A stretch of 21,244 bases of DNA from Caryophanales bacterium UBA1424 (GTDB taxonomy: Bacteria > Bacillota_I > Bacilli_A > RFN20 > CAG-826): assembly GCA_002329705.1 (NCBI GenBank), contig DCUC01000023.1, positions 17,101-38,344 of the forward strand. Direction: 5' to 3'. Each line of letters begins with the position of its first letter. Position 1 is the stretch's first letter. Position numbers and translations under genes: made by a program. Under the pieces are notes generated by a model. That model was not told where the DNA came from and searched no databases. It worked only from the letters and a program-made list of their open reading frames with translations. Positions 1 through 7,273 of this stretch are shown piece after piece.

Positions 1-1251
<1,251 letters not shown>

Positions 1252-1255
<4 letters not shown>

Positions 1256-1476
1256 TTTTTGACGATTCGGTAACCGACCTGGTCGATCTCCACCACCATC
1301 TCATCGCGCAATTTTCGTCCGCGCCGGTTGTCGCTGACTCCGTCAACGAGAATTTCGTGAGAAGCAAGAAAGGACTTGGCCTCTCCGCCCGAACCGATTA
1401 AATCGGCGATTTTGAGCAGCTGGCCAAGAGTAACAAAATCGGTAGAAATCGTAATTTCCACCGTTTTTTTAATCAT
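1252..1476 (-). CDS. yaaA: S4-domain RNA-binding protein, YaaA/RlbA type
   Basis: A 74-residue protein consisting essentially of one S4 RNA-binding domain: LGQLLKIADLIGSGGEAKSFL, then the conserved ILVDGVSDNRRGRKLRDEM. In Bacillota this small gene sits between dnaN and recF, as here, and the B. subtilis protein has been linked to ribosome assembly. The name should not be confused with E. coli YaaA, an unrelated peroxide-stress protein. AAGAAGGG lies about 8 nt upstream of the ATG. It is the first gene after the terminator that follows dnaN, and a TATAAT element at 1513-1508 probably starts its transcript. The role is inferred from the family; the domain call is firm. Confidence 0.9.
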
Positions 1477-1507
1477 AAAAAAACCCTTCTTTTTTACTCA
1501 CACCACC

Positions 1508-1513
1508 ATTATA
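1508..1513 (-). promoter_or_regulatory. Candidate -10 element for yaaA-recF-gyrB
   Basis: A perfect TATAAT reads on the minus strand about 32 nt before the yaaA start. The region 17 nt upstream falls in the T-tract of the dnaN terminator and does not resemble TTGACA, so this would be a promoter with a poor -35 element. The first base of the transcript would be near 1501. An alternative is that recF and gyrB depend on read-through from dnaN. Confidence 0.45.
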
Positions 1514-1525
1514 CACGAGCGCGAC

Positions 1526-1549
1526 AAAAAAGGGAATATAAATTCCCTT
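1526..1549 (-). terminator. Rho-independent terminator after dnaN
   Basis: On the minus strand an 8-bp perfect stem (AAGGGAAT / ATTCCCTT) with a TTAT loop is followed at once by six T residues. It lies 36 nt beyond the dnaN stop and separates dnaN from yaaA. Partial read-through is possible, as these genes form one cluster in related bacteria. Confidence 0.85.
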
Positions 1550-1584
1550 ATTGTTCGTATGTGGCTTTTGTGTGTCTGTTTGGC

Positions 1585-2706
1585 TTAGTAAGTGCGCACC
1601 GGGGTTACTAACTGGACGACCGAGTCATCTTTGTTGTTCTTGATGACAAAGGGCTTCATTTCGCCTATAAACGCGATTGTCACATCCTCAGCTTTGACGG
1701 CGCGGATGGCAGACACAACATAGTCGCTATTAAAACTCATTTCCAGACGGTCGCCGCTGAACTGGAAGGTCGATAATTTCTCGTTGGCCGAACCAACCTG
1801 GGCCGATTTGCTGGCGACCTCTAAAGCGTCTTCAGTCATGGTGATTTTGACAACGTTTTCGCGTTCGACGGAAAGGAGCGAAACCCTCTCCATGGCAGAT
1901 ATTAATTCAGCAGAATTTACTTCTAAGAAGTAATTAAAAGTCTTGGGAATTATGTTTTTGGTGTTTGGATAATCGCCGTTGATCAGGCGAGAAGAGACGA
2001 GGGTGTTGTCGAACGAGAACAAGATTTTTTTATCGCTGACAGCCAGGGTGACTTTTTCGGCGCCTTCAAACATTTTCGTGATTTCGATCAGTGTTCTGGC
2101 CGGAACATTTGAGACAAACGAAACGACATCATCAATCGGAACTTCTTTGCGCGCCAGCCGTGCGGAGTCGGTCGCTGTCGCGATCAATTTTCCTCCCGCT
2201 GCCTCAAGATTAACCGCCGTGAGGATCGGTCTTTGCTCTTTGCTTGAAGCGGCAAAGGCGGTCTGTTCAATCAGGCGGGTGAAGTCGTGACACGAGATGT
2301 CAAAGACCACGCCGCTTGGATCTAAGTCAACTTCGGGATATTCATCGGCGCGTATTGAATTCAATTTAAAACTTGATTTGCCATCATCGATTTTGACAAT
2401 GGTTTCATCAACGACTTCAATCGCCAATTCTTCGCCTTCCATCCTCCTGGCGATTTCGGTGATGATTTTGCTGGCGACAAGGGTGGCGCCGTATTTGGCG
2501 TTGCGAATTATTTCTTTTTCGCCAATCATATTCGGAACGAGTGTACTGATCGTCAATTCGTTATTTCCGCCGACAACAGTCAATCCCTTTTCGTTGAGCA
2601 CTAATTTTAAATTCATTAAAAGGGGGACAGGGACTTTTGAACCAATCGCTTTTGCAGCGGTCGTTAAGCCCTTAAGCAGGTGTTCACGAGTTATAGTTAA
2701 TCTCAT
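1585..2706 (-). CDS. dnaN: DNA polymerase III sliding clamp, beta subunit
   Basis: 373 residues from the ATG at 2706-2704, matching the usual 366-380. DnaN is the ring-shaped clamp that tethers replicative polymerase to DNA. It begins MRLTITREHLLKGL and ends with the clamp-typical QLVTPVRTY; domain-junction motifs such as EYPEVDL are present. The frame stays open for 25 more codons upstream, but AAGGAGA 6-7 nt before this ATG and family alignment fix the start; the extension would also run through the DnaA boxes. It lies downstream of dnaA after a 136-bp gap carrying two DnaA boxes and a candidate promoter, and is followed by a terminator. Confidence 0.97.
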   Translation of the reverse strand: MRLTITREHLLKGLTTAAKAIGSKVPVPLLMNLKLVLNEKGLTVVGGNNELTISTLVPNMIGEKEIIRNAKYGATLVASKIITEIARRMEGEELAIEVVDETIVKIDDGKSSFKLNSIRADEYPEVDLDPSGVVFDISCHDFTRLIEQTAFAASSKEQRPILTAVNLEAAGGKLIATATDSARLARKEVPIDDVVSFVSNVPARTLIEITKMFEGAEKVTLAVSDKKILFSFDNTLVSSRLINGDYPNTKNIIPKTFNYFLEVNSAELISAMERVSLLSVERENVVKITMTEDALEVASKSAQVGSANEKLSTFQFSGDRLEMSFNSDYVVSAIRAVKAEDVTIAFIGEMKPFVIKNNKDDSVVQLVTPVRTY

Positions 2707-2715
2707 TTTTCTTCT

Positions 2716-2762
2716 CCTTAAGAATAAAGAATAATAATTAGCGCTGTGGATTGTGTGGATAA
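2716..2762 (-). other. DnaA boxes plus possible DnaA-trio run between dnaA and dnaN
   Basis: On the minus strand, TTATCCACA (2762-2754) is an exact consensus DnaA box. Directly abutting it is CAATCCACA (2753-2745; two mismatches), then GCGC (2744-2741), then an AT-rich run ending at the dnaN ribosome binding site. That run contains the triplets TTA TTA TTC TTT ATT CTT (2737-2720). Tandem boxes, a GC cluster and trinucleotide repeats are the arrangement described for the unwinding element of B. subtilis oriC, which also lies between dnaA and dnaN. The boxes are seen directly; the unwinding role is inferred. Confidence 0.65.
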
Positions 2763-2793
2763 CTCTGTTTAGATATCGCACGCCTTCTTAGTA

Positions 2794-2822
2794 ATTGTAC
2801 CACAACAAGCGAGTGGTATGAA
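2794..2822 (-). promoter_or_regulatory. Candidate dnaN promoter
   Basis: TTCATA (2822-2817) and TACAAT (2799-2794) are separated by exactly 17 nt on the minus strand. The predicted start near 2787 lies upstream of the two DnaA boxes at 2745-2762, so DnaA bound there could affect the transcript. No terminator is visible after dnaA, so dnaN may also be read from the dnaA promoter. Confidence 0.4.
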
Positions 2823-2842
2823 TACCTTTTATTTTATAAACA

Positions 2843-4198
2843 TTACTTCTTTAAACGCTTTTTTAAATCATCGATTGCGGTTTGTAAGAAGGTGTCGGTT
2901 TTCAACGCCTTGTCCACTTTTTCGACGGCGTTCATAACAGTCGTATGGTCCTTACCTCCGAACACCATTCCGACCTTTGTCAGCGACACGTCGAGCATCG
3001 AGCGGATGAGATACATGGCAATATGTCTGGCCATCGCGATCTGATTGGTTCTGATCTTGCCGGTCAGCTGTGACGGCGTGAGGTTATAGTAGTCGGCGAC
3101 AACATTGATGATTTTGGTCTCGCTGAGTTTAGTTTTGGTGTCTTTCACGTCGATTAGCGATTGGACCGATTCAATAGCGACCCCCATGTCGATGTGGGCG
3201 GTTGGTTTTATATTGATTGTGTAGAACAGCAAACGGTTAAAGGCACCCTCGAGTTCACGGACATTTTTGGAAAACTTCTCAGCGAAAAAAGTCAGCACAT
3301 CTTCGTCGAAATTAGCAATATCAAGATTATTTGCGGAGATTTTTAATTTCAATATATCAACGCAGGTCTTCACATCGGGGGTGGCGATGTTGACGGTAAG
3401 ACCGGCGTTAAAGCGCGACACCAGACGAGCTTCGACTCCCTGCAGTTCGCTCGGGTGTTTATCGCTGGTAAGAACGATTTGTTTGCCGGCATTAATCATC
3501 GAGGAGAAGATATAAAAGAACATCTCTTCGGTCTTGATTTTGTTGGCTAAAAACTGAATGTCATCAATTAATAAAACATCAATTCCTTTAAAGAAATCCT
3601 TAAGGTTTTCTCCTTCTTTGTCGCCGGTGACATATTTGACGAATTCTTCGAAAAAATCCTCGGTTGAAAGATAGAGAACTTTACTTACGGGCGCGTTTTC
3701 TTTTATATAATTACCAATGGCGTGAAGCAGGTGGGTTTTGCCAAGTCCGGATTGCGAATAAATGAAAAGCGGGTTAAATAATTTGCCGAGGGATGAAGCG
3801 ATGGCGATCGATGCCTGATAAGCCTCTAAATTCGAAGAGCCAACCACAAAATTTGAGAAAGTGAGTTTGGAATTAATGTATGAATTGGCAAAAAAAGTCG
3901 GCTTAGTTGCCGCTTGCTTGGCCACCGTCTGAACCTCGCTGGCCTGGACGAACTTGAGCTTGAAATCGGTTTCTGTACATTCGCGGACGACACCGGTAAT
4001 CATATCTAAATATTTAGTCGACAATATATTAGCCGCTAATCCCGAGTTGACGACGACGACCATCGTGTCTCCGTCTATGCTGTTGATGTAGGAACTATTT
4101 AAAAAGGTATCAAAGATACGCGGGTCGTTAATACGACTTTTGGTGCTGTCGAGGATTCGATCCCATAATTTGCTGATTTCTGATATTGAGCTGGTCAT
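2843..4198 (-). CDS. dnaA: Chromosomal replication initiator DnaA
   Basis: 451 residues from the ATG at 4198-4196, typical for DnaA. It binds DnaA boxes, forms a helical ATP-dependent filament and melts the origin. Domain I covers about residues 1-85, a short linker follows, and the AAA+ domain begins near 112. Walker A reads SQSGLGKTH (148-156), Walker B LLIDDIQFL (209-217). The C-terminal domain IV holds ARHIAMYLIRSM and the DNA-contacting GGKDHTTVMNAVEKV. The first P-loop glycine is replaced by serine. The frame is open 34 codons further upstream, but GGAGGG about 7 nt before this ATG and the family N-terminus MTSSISEISKLWDRIL decide the start. A DnaA box at 4231-4239, just upstream, fits autoregulation. 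Confidence 0.97.
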   Translation of the reverse strand: MTSSISEISKLWDRILDSTKSRINDPRIFDTFLNSSYINSIDGDTMVVVVNSGLAANILSTKYLDMITGVVRECTETDFKLKFVQASEVQTVAKQAATKPTFFANSYINSKLTFSNFVVGSSNLEAYQASIAIASSLGKLFNPLFIYSQSGLGKTHLLHAIGNYIKENAPVSKVLYLSTEDFFEEFVKYVTGDKEGENLKDFFKGIDVLLIDDIQFLANKIKTEEMFFYIFSSMINAGKQIVLTSDKHPSELQGVEARLVSRFNAGLTVNIATPDVKTCVDILKLKISANNLDIANFDEDVLTFFAEKFSKNVRELEGAFNRLLFYTINIKPTAHIDMGVAIESVQSLIDVKDTKTKLSETKIINVVADYYNLTPSQLTGKIRTNQIAMARHIAMYLIRSMLDVSLTKVGMVFGGKDHTTVMNAVEKVDKALKTDTFLQTAIDDLKKRLKK

Positions 4199-4613
4199 AC
4201 TTGAACCCTCCAAGTACATAAAAATATAACATATCCACAGGTTAAAAACACCCGAAAAGAAGTGAATATTTAGTTTTCCACATTTTGAGCATAAAAACAC
4301 CCGATAAGACGCTTAATTTTCTCTCTCCACAAAATTGGATTGTGGAAAACTTGTGGACATCGAAGTGTGGATATCTGACTGTGGTTTTTGTTGATTGAAA
4401 TCCACGGATCACGCCTTTTTATCACACTGGAAAACACCGACTAATTCTTGATATTTCGTAATTTACCACCGTAATAATACTATTAATTCACAGCCTGTGG
4501 TTAACGCTTCAGGGCGACATCGCCATTCTTTACATCAGTCAAGAATTTATCGACTTTTGTGGAGAAGGTTTTGCGCGAGCATTTAAGTTGTATGCGCAGG
4601 CGCCCTTATTTAT
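4199..4613. other. Replication origin region (oriC), DnaA-box cluster upstream of dnaA
   Basis: This gene-free stretch holds many near-consensus DnaA boxes. TTATCCACA-type sites: ATATCCACA 4231-4239, TTTTCCACA 4274-4282, CTCTCCACA 4323-4331. TGTGGATAA-type sites: TGTGGAAAA 4341-4349, TGTGGACAT 4352-4360, TGTGGATAT 4366-4374, TGTGGTTAA 4496-4504, TGTGGAGAA 4558-4566. Most have one mismatch. The first two face the opposite way to the cluster at 4341-4374. The stretch 4441-4490 is about 76 percent A+T and is a candidate unwinding segment. Divergent dnaA and rpmH flank the region, the classic Bacillota arrangement. A weak -10 (TATATT, 4228-4223) for dnaA is visible, without a clear -35. Confidence 0.85.
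4243..4304. repeat. Repeated 13-mer TAAAAACACCCGA in the origin
   Basis: The sequence TAAAAACACCCGA occurs at 4243-4255 and again at 4292-4304, 49 bp apart on the same strand. Each copy lies just after a TTATCCACA-type DnaA box (3 nt after 4231-4239 and 9 nt after 4274-4282). A shorter related copy, AAAACACCGA, is at 4431-4440. The two long copies are exact. Their function is unknown. Confidence 0.7.
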
Positions 4614-4642
4614 TTGACTTAGCATACATTAAACTATATAAT
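4614..4642 (+). promoter_or_regulatory. Promoter of the rpmH-rnpA-yidC-khpB operon
   Basis: TTGACT (4614-4619) and a perfect TATAAT (4637-4642) are separated by 17 nt, the optimal sigma-A type spacing. Transcription should start near 4649, giving a short leader of about 28 nt before rpmH with GAGGAG as ribosome binding site. Confidence 0.88.
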
Positions 4643-4676
4643 CATTTCGCGTAATCACACACGAGGAGATTAGATT

Positions 4677-4811
4677 ATGAAAAGAACATATCAACCAAGT
4701 AAGAAAAAGCACTCAGCCGTCCATGGTTTTCGGGAAAGAATGAAAACCCCAAACGGCCGTAAAACCCTTGCCAGACGTCGCGAAAAAGGAAGAGCGGTCC
4801 TATCCGCCTAA
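4677..4811 (+). CDS. rpmH: 50S ribosomal protein L34
   Basis: A 44-residue, strongly basic protein beginning [18 protein letters not shown] and ending [10 protein letters not shown], the standard full-length L34 pattern ([14 protein letters not shown]). It is a component of the large ribosomal subunit. GAGGAG lies 7-8 nt before the ATG. It is the first gene of the operon starting at the promoter at 4614, with rnpA 34 bp downstream, as in nearly all bacteria. The identification leaves no reasonable doubt despite the small size. Confidence 0.98.
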   Translation: MKRTYQPSKKKHSAVHGFRERMKTPNGRKTLARRREKGRAVLSA

Positions 4812-4845
4812 GTGTTTTGGTTTTGACCAGACATCGGAGAGATTT

Positions 4846-5193
4846 GTGAAAAGGCAGTACCGATTGCGCAAATCGGAGGACTTCCACCGCATCATCCACG
4901 CTTCTCGTTTTGTCAAAAACCAGCTCTTTGTAGTTTATTTTCAGCCCAACAACTTAAACGCTGTCCGGGTCGGCATCTCGATTCCTAAAAAGATCGGCAT
5001 CGCCGTCACCCGCAACAAAATCAAGCGACAAATCAAAGCCATTCTTCGAGAGACCCTCGACGTCAGTACATCAATCGACTATGTAATTGTTCCTAAACAC
5101 AATTATAACGTCGAAGAATTCAACAAGAGTCACGACGCCTTAAAGGGTCTTCTTGAAAAGATCGGAGACCATAATTTTGAAAAAATCAACTAA
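4846..5193 (+). CDS. rnpA: Ribonuclease P protein component
   Basis: 115 residues from a GTG start. RnpA binds the RNase P RNA and helps it remove 5' leaders from precursor tRNAs. The N-terminus VKRQYRLRKSEDFHRII and the RNR-type motif VTRNKIKRQIKAILRE are diagnostic. The frame is open further upstream into rpmH, but the only other start there is a TTG without a ribosome binding site, whereas GGAGAG at 4836-4841 sits just before this GTG and the resulting length fits the family. The 3' end overlaps yidC by 17 nt. Confidence 0.94.
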   Translation: MKRQYRLRKSEDFHRIIHASRFVKNQLFVVYFQPNNLNAVRVGISIPKKIGIAVTRNKIKRQIKAILRETLDVSTSIDYVIVPKHNYNVEEFNKSHDALKGLLEKIGDHNFEKIN

Positions 5194-6625
5194 GCGCATC
5201 CTTACCTTTGGCGGCCTTTTTATGGCTGTTGTCCTCATCAGCGGCTGCACCGCCAGCTTCTGCTCGAACAACGACCGCGCCAACATCCTCTACACCTATG
5301 AAAAAGGCGTTTCTGTCTATGAAGATAACGCCGTCGACGGAGTCGAAGTGTTTGCCGGCAACGCCACTTTAACAAGACGCGTGCCGAAAGAAGAAGATAA
5401 GTATCAGAACAGCGCCCTTCTGCAAACCGTGATCGATGAAGCGGGCACGAACGCCATTAATGTTCCCACAGAGGCGTATTTTGTCGCCATCGATCAGGAA
5501 GTTTTGGAGGTTGCTTTAACTTCACAATTTGGACTAAGTGTTGATTTCACAACCGTGAACGCCGAACAAGCCAATCTCGCTTTGACCAGATTTGGCTATT
5601 TGAAATTTGCCGGCTATTCCGAGGACAACAATCTTTTTGAAACCTGGGACAGCTGGACTGCCGAACTTCGCGTCAGCCTCGGCGCCGAACAAGTGCCCAA
5701 CCAGGACTTTACTAAACTCTATAAAGAGAAACTGAACACCACCATCTCCACCTATCGCGCCTGCATAGCCGTTAATAACGGCAACTACGGAAAATACGGA
5801 AGCGACGGCAACACCGAAGCTTTTATTGAAGGCAAGAGTTGGGCCTATGCCTGGTCTAAAGGACCAATTGAAGGATTATTGGTTTATCCCGTCGCTTTCT
5901 TGGTCGATTATTTCTCCTTTACTTTCGGAATGAACGGCTGGGGTCAAATCGGGGCGGTCGCCCTCGTGACACTCATCGTCAGATCCCTGATTCTTCTGAC
6001 AACCATTAAGTCAACCATGGGTCAGCAAAAAATGCAGGCCCTGCAACCCGAACTCGCCAAAATTCAGGCTAAATATCCTAATTCCAACACCAACCAAGCC
6101 GAAAAACAGCGCCTCGCCCAGGAGCAGATGGCGCTTTACAAGAAAAACAAGATTAACCCACTCGGTCAAATTCTTGTTTTGATTGTTCAGTTCCCGGTCT
6201 TTATCGCCGTCTGGGGTGCCATGACCGGTGCCGCCGTTCTTTCTTCTGATGCTGTTTTAGGTTTAAACCTAAGCGCTGGTTTGGGAACCTCGATTCTCAA
6301 TATCGCCGGTTGGCCCAATGCCGCCGGGTGGTGGACGGCCGTCGTCTTATTCGTTTTAATGGGTATCTCGCAATTCATTTCGATGAAACTGCCGCAATGG
6401 ATGCAGAAAGCCCGAACCAAAAACGTCAAGAAGCTTTCGAAGAACCCGGCGCAAGATAAGCAGTCTAAGCAAATGAAGTGGTTCAGCAATATCATGCTGG
6501 TCATGATTGTCGTGATGGGCTTTAGCTTGCCGGCCGCAATGGGTGTTTACTGGTTTATCGGCGCCATCATCTCCGTCATTCAAACCTTAATCATGCAGAC
6601 AATTATGGCGCGCAGCAAAAAATAA
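5177..6625 (+). CDS. yidC: Membrane protein insertase YidC, lipoprotein form with a large extracytoplasmic domain
   Basis: 482 residues from the TTG at 5177, chosen because GGAGA (5164-5168) lies 8 nt upstream; the ATG at 5153 lacks a site. YidC/SpoIIIJ inserts and folds membrane proteins, with or without the Sec translocon. A basic n-region, a hydrophobic core and the lipobox ISGC (Cys24) form a lipoprotein signal. Residues about 25-228 are a hydrophilic extracytoplasmic region with no family I recognise. The insertase core follows: a membrane segment near 233-250, LVTLIVRSLILL with the groove arginine (about Arg269), a cytoplasmic charged hairpin (QQKMQALQPELAKIQAKYP), and three or four more membrane segments. 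Bacillus homologues are about 260-280 residues, so the N-terminal insert is unusual. Confidence 0.94.
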   Translation: MKKSTKRILTFGGLFMAVVLISGCTASFCSNNDRANILYTYEKGVSVYEDNAVDGVEVFAGNATLTRRVPKEEDKYQNSALLQTVIDEAGTNAINVPTEAYFVAIDQEVLEVALTSQFGLSVDFTTVNAEQANLALTRFGYLKFAGYSEDNNLFETWDSWTAELRVSLGAEQVPNQDFTKLYKEKLNTTISTYRACIAVNNGNYGKYGSDGNTEAFIEGKSWAYAWSKGPIEGLLVYPVAFLVDYFSFTFGMNGWGQIGAVALVTLIVRSLILLTTIKSTMGQQKMQALQPELAKIQAKYPNSNTNQAEKQRLAQEQMALYKKNKINPLGQILVLIVQFPVFIAVWGAMTGAAVLSSDAVLGLNLSAGLGTSILNIAGWPNAAGWWTAVVLFVLMGISQFISMKLPQWMQKARTKNVKKLSKNPAQDKQSKQMKWFSNIMLVMIVVMGFSLPAAMGVYWFIGAIISVIQTLIMQTIMARSKK

Positions 6626-6636
6626 AGGAGTTTTCT

Positions 6637-7233
6637 ATGAAAAAATATCAAGCCAAAACAATTGATGAAGCCCTCGAAATGGCGGCTCAAGAATTAGGCA
6701 TATTGCCTAGTGATGTCAACTTCGCGGTTCAGGAAGAGAAAAAGGGCCTCTTCAAAAAAGTGACGATTGAAGTTTATGAATTAAGCGACGCGATTGAATT
6801 TGCCGAAGAGTATCTAAAAAACGTCACGGCCGCCCTCGGCATTCAGTCCGAGACGACCACCGTCTTAAAAGATGACATCATTCACATCTCGCTAAACTCA
6901 GACCACAACCCGATTTTGATCGGTAAAAACGGCAAAACCCTGCAGGCTCTCAATGAACTAGCAAGACTCGCAGTCTCATCAAAATTCAAGAAGAGATTCA
7001 GAATTCTCCTTGATATCAACGATTATAAAGACGGTAAATACTCCCGCGTCGCCTTTGCCGCCCGCAAGGCTGCCAAGGAAGTTCAGAAAACGAAGATGGA
7101 CGCAACATTAGAGCCGATGCCGGCCGACGAAAGAAGAGTCGTTCATAATGCCCTGGCCAACTTCTCTCACATCAAGACCGAATCCGCCGGCGAAGGTCAT
7201 CACCGCGCCGTCGTCATTAAATACGTCGATTAA
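6637..7233 (+). CDS. khpB: RNA-binding protein KhpB (Jag)
   Basis: 198 residues. An N-terminal Jag domain (about 1-50, with EEKKGLFKKVTIEVYE) is followed by a KH domain with the GxxG loop IGKNGKTLQAL (about 91-101) and a C-terminal R3H domain with the RxxxH core in DERRVVHNAL. KhpB pairs with KhpA in Bacillota and binds many transcripts, affecting cell division and envelope growth; that role is taken from the family. GGAG precedes the ATG by 7 nt, and the gene begins 11 nt after yidC. A strong terminator right after it ends the rpmH operon. Confidence 0.95.
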   Translation: MKKYQAKTIDEALEMAAQELGILPSDVNFAVQEEKKGLFKKVTIEVYELSDAIEFAEEYLKNVTAALGIQSETTTVLKDDIIHISLNSDHNPILIGKNGKTLQALNELARLAVSSKFKKRFRILLDINDYKDGKYSRVAFAARKAAKEVQKTKMDATLEPMPADERRVVHNALANFSHIKTESAGEGHHRAVVIKYVD

Positions 7234-7235
7234 TT

Positions 7236-7257
7236 AAGAGCCTTATGGCTCTTTTTT
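7236..7257 (+). terminator. Rho-independent terminator after khpB
   Basis: A 7-bp stem (AAGAGCC / GGCTCTT) with a TTAT loop ends in a run of six T residues (7252-7257), 2 nt beyond the khpB stop. mnmE starts only 16 nt further on and no promoter is visible in the gap, so mnmE may rely on read-through or on a promoter inside khpB. Confidence 0.88.
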
Positions 7258-7273
7258 GCCATTAAGGAAAAAG

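Noticed and set aside
2707..2781. Longer N-terminus for DnaN
   Set aside because: The extension is translated through the DnaA boxes and dnaN ribosome binding site and is not part of the family.
4199..4300. Longer N-terminus for DnaA
   Set aside because: It would run through DnaA boxes and the 13-mer repeats; the internal ATG has GGAGGG and the expected N-terminal domain.
4514..4600. Short hairpins GGCGA-CA-TCGCC and TGCGC...GCGCA before the rpmH promoter, considered as RNA or a binding site
   Set aside because: Only 5-bp arms and no T-tract or conserved RNA pattern.
4768..4845. Upstream extension of rnpA into rpmH from a TTG, as overlapping rpmH/rnpA genes are known in Thermus
   Set aside because: No ribosome binding site before the TTG, the extra residues do not resemble RnpA, and the GTG at 4846 with GGAGAG gives the normal family length and N-terminus.
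5153..5176. ATG start for yidC at 5153
   Set aside because: No ribosome binding site; the TTG at 5177 has GGAGA at the right distance and gives a clean basic lipoprotein signal.
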